NCBI GenBank assembly: GCA_009780855.1
Contig: WQZG01000015.1
Location: 1 to 52,234 of the forward strand
Source of the DNA: Treponema sp.
Lineage (GTDB): Bacteria; Spirochaetota; Spirochaetia; Treponematales; Breznakiellaceae
DNA: 52,234 nucleotides
Direction of reading: 5' to 3'
Shown piece after piece: positions 42,284-49,796 of this stretch; positions within the stretch are counted from its first letter, which is position 1, and the number at the start of each line of letters is the position of its first letter. The translations under genes were made by a program, and so were the position numbers. The notes under the pieces were generated by a model, which saw only the letters and a program-made list of their open reading frames with translations, had not been told where the DNA came from and ran no database searches.

Positions 42284-43741
42284 ATGAAAGCGATAATGGT
42301 CATGTTCGATACACTTATAAGGAACATGCTTCCACCTTACGGCTGCACAACCGTTAAGGCGCCAAATTTCGATCGCCTTGCACGGCATTGCGTCACTTTT
42401 GAAAATTCATTTGCAGGAAGCCTGCCATGCATGCCGGCCCGGCGGGAACTTCATACCGGCCGGTATAATTTTCTCCACCGGAGCTGGGGCCCGCTGGAAC
42501 CTTTTGACGATTCAATGCCGGAGATTTTAAAAAAGAACGCCGTTTATACCCATTTAATTACAGATCACAAACATTATTTTGAGAACGGCGGAGCTACTTA
42601 CCACACCAGGTACAATACCTGGGAAATTGTCCGCGGTAACCAGGGTGATTTATGGAAAGCCTCAGTTGAAGATCCCGTAATGGAACCCGATTTAAATACC
42701 CAAATGAATTTTATCCGCCGGCAGGATTGGGTTAACCGGACCTATATGCAGGGCGAAGAAAATCATTGCCAAAAAATCGCGTTTAATCTGGGCCTGGAGT
42801 TTCTTGAAAAAAATCATGCCAGCGATAACTGGTTTTTGCAGCTTGAAGTATTTGATCCCCACGAGCCGTTTTTTGCCCCGCAAGCCTGGAGAGCGCTTTA
42901 CCCGGACAATTACAGGGGCCCGCGTTTTGACTGGCCTGCCTACGGGCGCGCAACTGAATCCGCTGCTCAAATTGAACATTTAAGAAACGAATACCGGTCC
43001 CTGCTGAGTTTCTGCGATTATAACCTTGGACGGATTCTGGATAAAATGGACGCGTATGACCTTTGGAAAGATACCATGCTGATAGTTAATACGGATCACG
43101 GATTCCTGCTTGGAGAACACGGCTGGCTGGGAAAAAGCACGCCGTTTTACAATGAAGCCGCCCGTACTCCGCTTTTTATCTGGGATCCCCGGCAGCCGCA
43201 GACGGAAGGGCAGCGCAGGAGCAGCCTTGTCCAGACTATTGATCTGGCGCCAAGTATTCTCGATTTTTTTAACAAAGGAATTCCTCCTGATATGCAGGGA
43301 AAACCGCTGCAGCCGGTAATCCGCGAAGACACGCCCGTACGCGAAGCAGCACTGTTCGGCGTATACGGGGGTCATGTTAACTGCACCGACGGGCATTATA
43401 TTTACGCGCGTGCGCCCGTACCCGCAAACGAACCGTTATATGAATATACCCTGATGCCCATGCACATGCACGAAGTTTTTTCTATAAAAGAAATTCAGAA
43501 TATGGAATTGGGCGGCCCCTTTGATTTTACAAAAGGCTGTAGGCTTTTAAAAATTCCGGTTCCCGCAGCTAAAACGCAGGGAGAATTCGGGACCATGCTG
43601 TTCGATATAAAAAATGATCCAATGCAGGAAAAGCAGATTGAAGATGCGCAGATACAAACGCGGATGATAGGTTTAATGAAAAAGTTAATGGAAGAAAATG
43701 ACGCTCCGGAGGAACAATTTATCCGCCTGGGTCTGGATTAA
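42284..43741 (+). CDS. Sulfatase, Cys-type, cytoplasmic, divergent
   Basis: A 485-residue sulfatase, the most divergent of the five. It begins MKAIMVMFDTLIRNMLPPYG, with Asp9 as first metal ligand, has Cys49 in CMPARRELHTGRYNF as formylglycine site, and has NTDHGFLLGEHGWLGKS later. The FLEKN and QLEVFDPHEPFF segments are typical of this long-loop subgroup. No signal peptide. The ribosome site is weak (GAG five bases before ATG). It is followed after 19 bp by a membrane AraC regulator, so enzyme and sensor are cotranscribed. Confidence 0.92.
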   Translation: MKAIMVMFDTLIRNMLPPYGCTTVKAPNFDRLARHCVTFENSFAGSLPCMPARRELHTGRYNFLHRSWGPLEPFDDSMPEILKKNAVYTHLITDHKHYFENGGATYHTRYNTWEIVRGNQGDLWKASVEDPVMEPDLNTQMNFIRRQDWVNRTYMQGEENHCQKIAFNLGLEFLEKNHASDNWFLQLEVFDPHEPFFAPQAWRALYPDNYRGPRFDWPAYGRATESAAQIEHLRNEYRSLLSFCDYNLGRILDKMDAYDLWKDTMLIVNTDHGFLLGEHGWLGKSTPFYNEAARTPLFIWDPRQPQTEGQRRSSLVQTIDLAPSILDFFNKGIPPDMQGKPLQPVIREDTPVREAALFGVYGGHVNCTDGHYIYARAPVPANEPLYEYTLMPMHMHEVFSIKEIQNMELGGPFDFTKGCRLLKIPVPAAKTQGEFGTMLFDIKNDPMQEKQIEDAQIQTRMIGLMKKLMEENDAPEEQFIRLGLD

Positions 43742-43760
43742 AAAAGGCCTGATTTAAAAT

Positions 43761-45101
43761 ATGAAAAAAACCGGTAAGCAAAAACCTGGCGGCCGCTCGT
43801 CTGCAATTTTTTTTATTTTGGTGATAATAATACTGACAATACCGCTGGTGATTCTGGGAATTATCAATTACTTCTATATATATCAATACTTAATCAACAC
43901 AGTCACCCAGGATCTTCATTCAGATTTACAGTATAAAATTACAGTCCTTGAGAACCAGATAGAACGCTATAATGCCGTAATTACAGATTTTAAATACAAA
44001 AAAATGTTTTATTCATATTTTATACAGGAAGATAATATAAGTTTTATGGACATCAGAAATACACTGCTGGAGAACATGCTAAAAATATCGGCTGACGAAA
44101 TATTGTTTTACAATTCAATTACCAACCGTGTATATTCTTCTGATTTGGCGATGGATTTTGATGAATACTCATCTGCCTATGAAAGATACGACAGCATTGA
44201 TCCGGCAGACTTAAAAAATATCTTTTTGCAGGACAGTGAATACGCCTGGATAAAGAGCGGTATACTGCGCATGAACAGAAGTACTACCGAAGCCCTGCTG
44301 TACATTGTACCTTTCGAAACGGCGGACAAAAAAACAGTTTCCTCGTTTATTTTTATTACCAATGTATCAAGATTAAGGAATTTTTATTTTTACCCCCTGA
44401 ACGATACGCAATATGAAATCTATTGTAACAACAAATGTATTTTTTCTACCGCCGCAATTCCTGTTAATTATCCGTCGCTAGCAGATACAAAGAGTTTTGG
44501 TAAAAAAAATATTTATTCAGTCGAAGCCGGAAATTACGGACTGCAATACATTGCCTACAGACCAAAAACAACAATTTATTCTGCTCTGGATTCGCTGCCC
44601 CTTGTCCTGCCGGTATCGCTTTTTTGTATATTGGGCCTTGAAATTATCATAGCCGGCGTTCTCCTGAATTTTACAAAATTGGATAAAAAAAACGCGTCCC
44701 TTTCTGAAGAAAATGTCCTGTTTAAGACCATAACCAATTCAATCATCAAGGAACCGGTTATTGATGAAAGCAATAAACAATTAATCAGCAGAATAGACGA
44801 TTATATAGTAAAAAATTATTCTGACCTAAATTTTTCTACCAAACTTATGGCCGCGGTTTTTAATATGTCTGTATCCAACCTCAGCCATTTTTACAAAAAA
44901 TTCCACGAAGTCACAATCTCCGGTACTGTAATGCTTTTGCGGATGGAAACAGCCTGCAATTATCTGGAAAAAACAGAAATTTCTGTTCAGGAAATTGTCC
45001 GCAATATCGGATACCAGGAAGTGTCGAGTTTTATCAAAAAGTTCAAGGGCAAATACGGGATGACCCCGGGCGAGTACCGGGAAAGAATACGTTCGGATTA
45101 A
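43761..45101 (+). CDS. Membrane-bound AraC-family transcription regulator (short form)
   Basis: A 446-residue relative of the 691-residue regulator at 35159. Helices at about residues 16-40 and 279-303 flank an extracytoplasmic domain of about 240 residues. The linker between membrane and DNA-binding domain is short, lacking the long middle region of the larger protein. The C-terminal AraC domain has FSTKLMAAVFNMSVSNLSHFY and EIVRNIGYQEVSSFIKKFKG and ends MTPGEYRERI. It probably regulates importer D and the sulfatase before it. The coding sequence is AT-rich. Confidence 0.9.
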   Translation: MKKTGKQKPGGRSSAIFFILVIIILTIPLVILGIINYFYIYQYLINTVTQDLHSDLQYKITVLENQIERYNAVITDFKYKKMFYSYFIQEDNISFMDIRNTLLENMLKISADEILFYNSITNRVYSSDLAMDFDEYSSAYERYDSIDPADLKNIFLQDSEYAWIKSGILRMNRSTTEALLYIVPFETADKKTVSSFIFITNVSRLRNFYFYPLNDTQYEIYCNNKCIFSTAAIPVNYPSLADTKSFGKKNIYSVEAGNYGLQYIAYRPKTTIYSALDSLPLVLPVSLFCILGLEIIIAGVLLNFTKLDKKNASLSEENVLFKTITNSIIKEPVIDESNKQLISRIDDYIVKNYSDLNFSTKLMAAVFNMSVSNLSHFYKKFHEVTISGTVMLLRMETACNYLEKTEISVQEIVRNIGYQEVSSFIKKFKGKYGMTPGEYRERIRSD

Positions 45102-45149
45102 AAAATAACCTGAATTTTATTCTTCCTGCATATTGCCGCTAAATCATAC

Positions 45150-45178
45150 TGGACACAATATTCAACCTCTGTTAATAT
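45150..45178 (+). promoter_or_regulatory. Promoter of the SRP RNA gene
   Basis: TGGACA at 45150-45155 and TAATAT at 45173-45178 are spaced by 17 bases. Transcription would start at about 45184, exactly the 5' end proposed for the RNA. Confidence 0.78.
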
Positions 45179-45183
45179 TTTTA

Positions 45184-45289
45184 TGCCTTGTCAGGGGTCA
45201 TGCGAAGGATCGCCGCCCAAACCCGTCAGGTCCGGAAGGAAGCAGCGGTAAGCGGAGGGTTCTTGCGCCGTGAATTCCCTGGCAGGGCA
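45184..45289 (+). ncRNA. ffs: Signal recognition particle RNA, bacterial small type
   Basis: The conserved Ffh-binding domain GTCAGGTCCGGAAGGAAGCA is at 45226-45245. The 5' end TGCCTTGTCAGGG pairs with the 3' end CCCTGGCAGGGCA over 13 positions with two G-U pairs, giving a 106-base hairpin. A run of T at 45290-45295 follows and should terminate transcription. Together with Ffh the RNA targets membrane and exported proteins. Position next to dnaX is common in bacteria. Confidence 0.95.
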
Positions 45290-45298
45290 TTTTTTAAA

Positions 45299-45423
45299 CA
45301 GAAATTCATGCCCTTTAAAAAAATTATCCTGGGGTCCTGTCAGGGAGTATCCGTGTCGCTCGATCACGACCCGGCCTACCCCCTGACACCCCGCGATAAT
45401 TTAATTTAGGGCATGTATTTCTG
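45299..45423. repeat. 125-bp nested palindromic element (MITE-like or structured RNA)
   Basis: Outer arms 45299-45314 and 45408-45423 pair at 15 of 16 positions. An inner pair, 45338-45349 with 45377-45388, matches at 11 of 12. The innermost arms CCGTGTCG and CGACCCGG (about 45351-45373) match at 7 of 8. The whole segment can fold as one long hairpin and has no coding potential. It lies between the SRP RNA terminator and dnaX. Confidence 0.65.
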
Positions 45424-45536
45424 CTTAATCGGATAATGTATGTAATTATATAAATTATTCGGCTAAAGTAAAAATGAATCCCAGATAAAGTACTTGTTTT
45501 ATTTTCGTTCATCTATTTTTTCTTTGGTTCTTTCTA

Positions 45537-45548
45537 TATAATAAATCC
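45537..45548 (+). promoter_or_regulatory. dnaX -10 box adjacent to the start codon
   Basis: A perfect TATAAT lies at 45537-45542, six bases before ATG 45549; no ribosome site and no convincing -35 box are seen. A leaderless transcript is possible. Confidence 0.45.
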
Positions 45549-47036
45549 ATGGCTTACGAAGTAACTGCTACCAGGCGGCGCCCCAAAAATTTTGACGAAC
45601 TGGCCGGCCAGGAATTTGTGGCGGCAACACTTAAAAATTCGCTTAAAACAGGCCATATAGCCCACGCCTATTTATTCTCCGGGCCGCGCGGCTGCGGCAA
45701 AACAAGCGCGGCGCGCATTCTCGCAAAGGCTCTGCGCTGCGAGAAGGGACCTGCGGAAAATCCCTGCGGCGTGTGTCCGCAATGCCTGGAGATAGCGCGC
45801 GGGGCGGGCATGGATGTTATCGAAATAGACGGCGCGTCAAATACGGGTGTAAACCATATACGGCAGATTAAGGAAGAAGTTATGTTTCCGCCGGGATCGG
45901 GGAAATATAAAATATATATAATTGATGAAGTACACATGTTATCCGACAGCGCTTTTAACGCATTGTTAAAAACCATTGAAGAGCCGCCGCCGTATATCAT
46001 TTTTATCTTTGCTACAACCGAGCTGCAGAAGGTTCCGGCAACAATCAAAAGCCGCTGCCAGCAGTTTAACTTCAGGCTGATTCCAACGGAGACAATAAAG
46101 GCCCTTCTTGCGCAGGCGTGCAGCGAAACCGGGATCACTGCGGAAGACGAGGCCCTGTTCTGGATAGCCAGGGAATCGACTGGCAGCGCGAGGGACGCCT
46201 ATACGCTTTTCGATCAGGTTGTTTCATTTTCAAAAGGGCATATCACTTCGGCATTGATAGCGGAGAAACTTGGGCTGGCGGGCCTGGATATTCTCAACGA
46301 ATTTAGCGAAGCCTGCGCCGCCAATGATCTGGCCGGTGTTTTTTCGTGCATAGATAAAGCCCTGGAGTCCGGTATCGCGGCGGAGCAATTTGTGGAAGAC
46401 CTTGCTGACTATTATCACAGCATGCTGCTCATAAAAGCCGGCGTTACAAAGGAGTCGATCCTGGGATATCCGGTCAGCAGGTTCCCGGCAAAAATTCTGG
46501 AAAAGCTTGATACAATCCGGCTGGCCCACGCCGGGGAACTGCTTTACAATCTGCACAGGGATATACGCTATTCGGTTTCTCCCAGGTACGAACTGGAAAC
46601 CGCGGCTTCCAAACTATGCTGGCTGGACCGCTGGGTTTCGCCTCCCGAACTGACCGAGGCGATCAGGGGAGTTCAAACTCTGCTGGAAAATCCAGAAAAC
46701 CGCCAGACCGGAGAAAACGAAAACGCGCGCCGTTCCCTGGCAGCGGCCAATCACGAGGCAGCCGCTAATTCAGCTGAATCATCCACGGATGTCCATGAGG
46801 ACGCAAATCAGGATGAATCAAGACTTTCCATAAACAGGCTTTACAATCAATGGCAGGCCGACAAAAAAAAGGGCAGTAATGATGAAAGCGAAATTACCGT
46901 ACCAAATACCGCTGTACCTCAATCCGCCGCGGTCGGGAGCGTTGATCCGGTAAAAAATCCGGCGGTGGAAGCGGTGCTGCGAATTTTTGACGGAACCATT
47001 GTTAACGGAGAAAAAAATGAACATCAATCCTTTTGA
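45549..47036 (+). CDS. dnaX: DNA polymerase III subunit tau/gamma
   Basis: A 495-residue clamp-loader ATPase. Walker A is GPRGCGKT (residues 45-52), the zinc module uses Cys64, Cys73, Cys76 and Cys79, Walker B is IIDEVH, and sensor 1 follows in FATTE. Residues 380-495 are a variable, polar tail shorter than in E. coli. A run of eight A followed by GGG at 46863-46873 (codons 439-441) lies in the tail; a -1 shift there meets TAA at 46877-46879 and would give a gamma-like form of about 443 residues. The gene overlaps ybaB by 20 bp. The start lacks a ribosome site. Confidence 0.96.
   Translation: MAYEVTATRRRPKNFDELAGQEFVAATLKNSLKTGHIAHAYLFSGPRGCGKTSAARILAKALRCEKGPAENPCGVCPQCLEIARGAGMDVIEIDGASNTGVNHIRQIKEEVMFPPGSGKYKIYIIDEVHMLSDSAFNALLKTIEEPPPYIIFIFATTELQKVPATIKSRCQQFNFRLIPTETIKALLAQACSETGITAEDEALFWIARESTGSARDAYTLFDQVVSFSKGHITSALIAEKLGLAGLDILNEFSEACAANDLAGVFSCIDKALESGIAAEQFVEDLADYYHSMLLIKAGVTKESILGYPVSRFPAKILEKLDTIRLAHAGELLYNLHRDIRYSVSPRYELETAASKLCWLDRWVSPPELTEAIRGVQTLLENPENRQTGENENARRSLAAANHEAAANSAESSTDVHEDANQDESRLSINRLYNQWQADKKKGSNDESEITVPNTAVPQSAAVGSVDPVKNPAVEAVLRIFDGTIVNGEKNEHQSF
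46863..46879 (+). other. Candidate slippage/frameshift site in dnaX
   Basis: Eight consecutive A then GGG. Reading in the -1 frame from here gives AAA-GGG-CAG-TAA, so ribosomal -1 slippage or insertion of one A by RNA polymerase would end the protein at once. This mirrors the sites that make gamma from dnaX in E. coli and Thermus. Confidence 0.55.
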
Positions 47037-47331
47037 GATTTTAAAAAACGCAGGCAAGATCCAGGAACAAATGGGAATGTTCCAGGAGAAACTCGGCGAC
47101 ATACACGCCACCGGCTCATCGGGCGGCGGAATGGTTGAAATCACGCTCAACGGCCGCATGGAAGTCCAGTCGGTAAAAATAAGCAAGGACGCGATTGCCG
47201 ACGGAGATCTGCAGATGCTCGGCGATCTGGTCATGGCGGCATTCAATAGTGCCATGGAAAAAATCAGGGAAGCGATCAACAGGGAAATGGGAACAATGGC
47301 CGGAATGCAGATACCGGGATTTACTTCATGA
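47017..47331 (+). CDS. YbaB/EbfC family nucleoid-associated protein
   Basis: A 104-residue DNA-binding protein of the YbaB/EbfC family. It begins MNINPFEILKNAGKIQEQM and contains GGGMVEITLNGRMEVQSVKI and the closing helix. Homologues bind DNA as dimers and are encoded between dnaX and recR in many bacteria, as here. The longer frame from 46987 is not used, because CGGAG precedes ATG 47017 and family homology begins there. It overlaps the end of dnaX by 20 bp and recR by four. Confidence 0.93.
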   Translation: MNINPFEILKNAGKIQEQMGMFQEKLGDIHATGSSGGGMVEITLNGRMEVQSVKISKDAIADGDLQMLGDLVMAAFNSAMEKIREAINREMGTMAGMQIPGFTS

Positions 47332-47957
47332 CATATCTGGTGAACCAGAATACCGGTCCAAACGCGATTGATCGCATAACAGTTCTTTTTTCGAAATTGC
47401 CGGGAATCGGCAAAAAAACCGCAAGCCGTCTGGCCTATTACCTGCTGGATACTGATCGATCTTTTTCGGCGGCGCTGGCAATGGAACTTACCGGCCTGCA
47501 CGAATCGATCCGCCGGTGTTCGCATTGCGGCAGCTATACCGAATCCGATCCCTGTCCGGTTTGCCGGGATCCGGAAAGGGACAAAAAACTGCTCTGCGTT
47601 GTAGAAAAAGCGCAGGATGTACGTGTCATTGAAGAAGCAAAGGAATACCGCGGACTCTTCCATGTACTGGGCGGCCTCATAACGCCGCTGGAAGGCATTG
47701 GTCCCGGCGATTTATCCATACCGGCTCTGGCGGAGCGCATTGCCAAAGAAGGCGTCAGGGAAATTATTCTGGCATTGAATCCGACCATTGAAGGAGACAC
47801 CACAGCCTTATATATTCAGAAATTCCTTAAAGAAAAATTACCGTCCGCGCAGGTCGAAATCACCAGGCTTGCTTCCGGTCTGCCGGTGGGCGGAGATTTG
47901 GAATACACCGACCGCCTGACGCTGTCACGGAGTTTCCGCGGAAGGGTCAGACTTTAA
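47328..47957 (+). CDS. recR: Recombination mediator protein RecR
   Basis: A 209-residue RecR. The helix-hairpin-helix is LPGIGKKTASRLAYYLL (residues 24-40), the zinc finger uses Cys64, Cys67, Cys76 and Cys79, and the Toprim domain follows (VVEKAQDVRVIEE, then LALNPTIEGDTT). It helps load RecA at gaps together with RecO and RecF. The ATG overlaps the ybaB stop as ATGA, so it is translationally coupled. Confidence 0.96.
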   Translation: MTYLVNQNTGPNAIDRITVLFSKLPGIGKKTASRLAYYLLDTDRSFSAALAMELTGLHESIRRCSHCGSYTESDPCPVCRDPERDKKLLCVVEKAQDVRVIEEAKEYRGLFHVLGGLITPLEGIGPGDLSIPALAERIAKEGVREIILALNPTIEGDTTALYIQKFLKEKLPSAQVEITRLASGLPVGGDLEYTDRLTLSRSFRGRVRL

Positions 47958-47968
47958 GGCAATCACTC

Positions 47969-47998
47969 TTCACTCATGATAACATTATTTGTTAATAT
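47969..47998 (+). promoter_or_regulatory. Promoter of the cyclophilin-FKBP gene
   Basis: TTCACT at 47969-47974 and TAATAT at 47993-47998 are 18 bases apart. The -10 ends six bases before ATG 48005 and no ribosome site is visible, so the transcript may be leaderless. Confidence 0.5.
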
Positions 47999-48004
47999 AG
48001 TTTT

Positions 48005-49045
48005 ATGAACAAAAGAAAATTTTATTATATACGGGGGATCATCATTAGCTTATTTTTTACACTTGTCACAGGTACGGCCTTTGCGGCGCCCGGAGACTCG
48101 GAACTGGGAGACGGGCTCTTCGCGAGAATCACTACGGTGAGAGGAGATATTGTGGTGCGGCTTGAGTACCAGAAGACTCCGCTGACTGTCTGCAATTTTG
48201 TGGCCCTTGCGGAAGGCAAAATGAACATTACGGCAAACAAGCCCTTTTACAACGGACTGACTTTCCACAGGGTAATAGCCAACTTTATGATCCAGGGCGG
48301 AGATCCGCTGGGCAACGGAAGAGGCGGACCCGGGTACCAGTTTCCGGACGAATTTGATCCCAGTCTCAAACATGACGGCCCGGGAGTTCTTTCCATGGCC
48401 AACGCGGGACCAAATACCAATGGCAGCCAGTTCTTTATTACCCATGTCGCGACTCCGTGGCTGGACGGCAAGCATACGATCTTCGGCAGGGTAGTCCAGG
48501 GCCAGGATGTGGTAAACGCGATTGTACAGGGAGACAAAATCGACAAGATTACCATCATACGCAACGGTCCGGCGGCCATGGCGTTCAGGGCCGACCAGAC
48601 AGCTTTTGACGCGCTTTTGCGCAACAGGAACGCGGCAATGGCCGCAGATGCCTTAAACAGGCGAAATGCCGATCTGGCGGAGATCGATAAAAAATATCCC
48701 AATACAACAACAACCTCATCAGGGTTAAAATATATAATTACCAAAAAAGGAACCGGCGACAAACCTGCCCCAGGCAAAACCGTAAGCGTAAAATACAAAG
48801 GCATGCTGTTGTCCGGCCAGGTATTCGATAATTCTGATATCAGCGGCAAGCCGCTTGAGTTCAAAGCCGGGACAGGCCAGGTCATTGCCGGCTTTGATCA
48901 GACAGTGCTGGACATGGCTGTGGGCGAGCAGCGTTTGGTAATTATACCGCCGGAGCTGGCTTACGGAGAAACCGAGATGGGCAACGGATTGATACCGTCA
49001 AACAGCTTTTTGATTTTTGAACTGGAATTATTGGGGGTAAAATAA
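48005..49045 (+). CDS. Exported peptidyl-prolyl isomerase, cyclophilin-FKBP fusion
   Basis: A 346-residue protein with a signal peptide (about residues 1-28, ending TAFAAPG). A cyclophilin domain spans about 36-195, with [24 protein letters not shown] and [14 protein letters not shown] linker with a charged helix leads to an FKBP domain at about 240-346, with [27 protein letters not shown] and [13 protein letters not shown]. Both domains keep the residues expected for activity, so it is a two-headed proline isomerase for exported proteins. Such fusions are known in some spirochaetes and Bacteroidetes. It shares the FKBP part with the next gene, 4 bp downstream. Confidence 0.92.
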   Translation: MNKRKFYYIRGIIISLFFTLVTGTAFAAPGDSELGDGLFARITTVRGDIVVRLEYQKTPLTVCNFVALAEGKMNITANKPFYNGLTFHRVIANFMIQGGDPLGNGRGGPGYQFPDEFDPSLKHDGPGVLSMANAGPNTNGSQFFITHVATPWLDGKHTIFGRVVQGQDVVNAIVQGDKIDKITIIRNGPAAMAFRADQTAFDALLRNRNAAMAADALNRRNADLAEIDKKYPNTTTTSSGLKYIITKKGTGDKPAPGKTVSVKYKGMLLSGQVFDNSDISGKPLEFKAGTGQVIAGFDQTVLDMAVGEQRLVIIPPELAYGETEMGNGLIPSNSFLIFELELLGVK

Positions 49046-49049
49046 GATC

Positions 49050-49526
49050 ATGAACAGGACATTAACAAGATTCATACTGATTGTCATATCTTTGGTAATT
49101 GTTGTCGGCGTTGTTATCGGTGTCAGGGCAATCGTGATTGCCGTTAAAAGAAGCTCCGACATTGCCACAATAGAAAAAAGATATCCCGACGCAATCGTCA
49201 CACCGTCCGGACTAAGATATATTATACTGGAGCCGAGCAACGGTCCCAAGCCAATTACCGGCAGGCCGGTGAGGGTTAACTATATAGGCACCCTGCTTAA
49301 CGGCAAAGAATTTGAAAATACATATACGCAGGGAAACCCGCTGGAATTCAATGTTGGTGTAAACGAAGCCATAAAGGGTTTTGATGAAGCTGTCGCGGAC
49401 ATGAGGGAAGGCGAAAAACGCCTGGTAATAATCCCTCCCGAACTGGGCTACGGCGGTCAATCAAAAGGCGGCATCCCGGGCAACAGCTTCATTATTTTTG
49501 AACTGCAGCTTTACCGGGTAAGATAA
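49050..49526 (+). CDS. Membrane-anchored FKBP-type peptidyl-prolyl isomerase
   Basis: A 158-residue protein: an uncleaved N-terminal membrane helix (residues 6-30, rich in Ile and Val) and an FKBP domain at about 50-158 with [44 protein letters not shown] and FIIFELQLYRV. It resembles the C-terminal domain of the preceding fusion protein, including the KRYPDAIVTPSGLRYII linker, so it probably arose from it by duplication. It should fold proteins at the outer face of the inner membrane. Confidence 0.92.
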   Translation: MNRTLTRFILIVISLVIVVGVVIGVRAIVIAVKRSSDIATIEKRYPDAIVTPSGLRYIILEPSNGPKPITGRPVRVNYIGTLLNGKEFENTYTQGNPLEFNVGVNEAIKGFDEAVADMREGEKRLVIIPPELGYGGQSKGGIPGNSFIIFELQLYRVR

Positions 49527-49580
49527 AAAATAAAAGAGAAAAGGTAAAAGAGAAAAGAGAAGAAAATTTACCACAAACCT

Positions 49581-49664
49581 CACGAATCGTACCTTTGGTA
49601 CTTACACGAACATACGGAGAAGATCTCACACGGAGCTCGCGGAGTTCACAAAGTTCCACAGAGG
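49581..49664. repeat. Composite of two dispersed intergenic repeats
   Basis: CACGAA at 49581, the palindrome GTACCTTTGGTAC at 49589-49601 and TACACGAACA at 49603-49612 match the element at 2223-2270, with one palindrome arm missing. It is joined directly to AGATCTCACACGGAG and related blocks (49620-49664), which match the element at 27641-27772. Confidence 0.7.
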
Positions 49665-49702
49665 AATATTTAATCAAGTAAAAAAAATTGAAGGTAAGAG
49701 GG

Positions 49703-49749
49703 AGGAAAGGGAAGTCCAAGATTTGCTTTTTCTGGACTTTTCTCCCTTC
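49703..49749. terminator. Bidirectional hairpin terminator between convergent genes
   Basis: AAGTCCA (49712-49718) pairs with TGGACTT (49733-49739). Flanking purine- and pyrimidine-rich blocks extend the stem imperfectly, and T-rich DNA lies on the right. It separates the FKBP gene from the convergent Rpn-family gene. Confidence 0.55.
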
Positions 49750-49796
49750 TACTTTTTCCTTTTTAATTTGTCAATGACAGTCACTTTTTTTGACGG

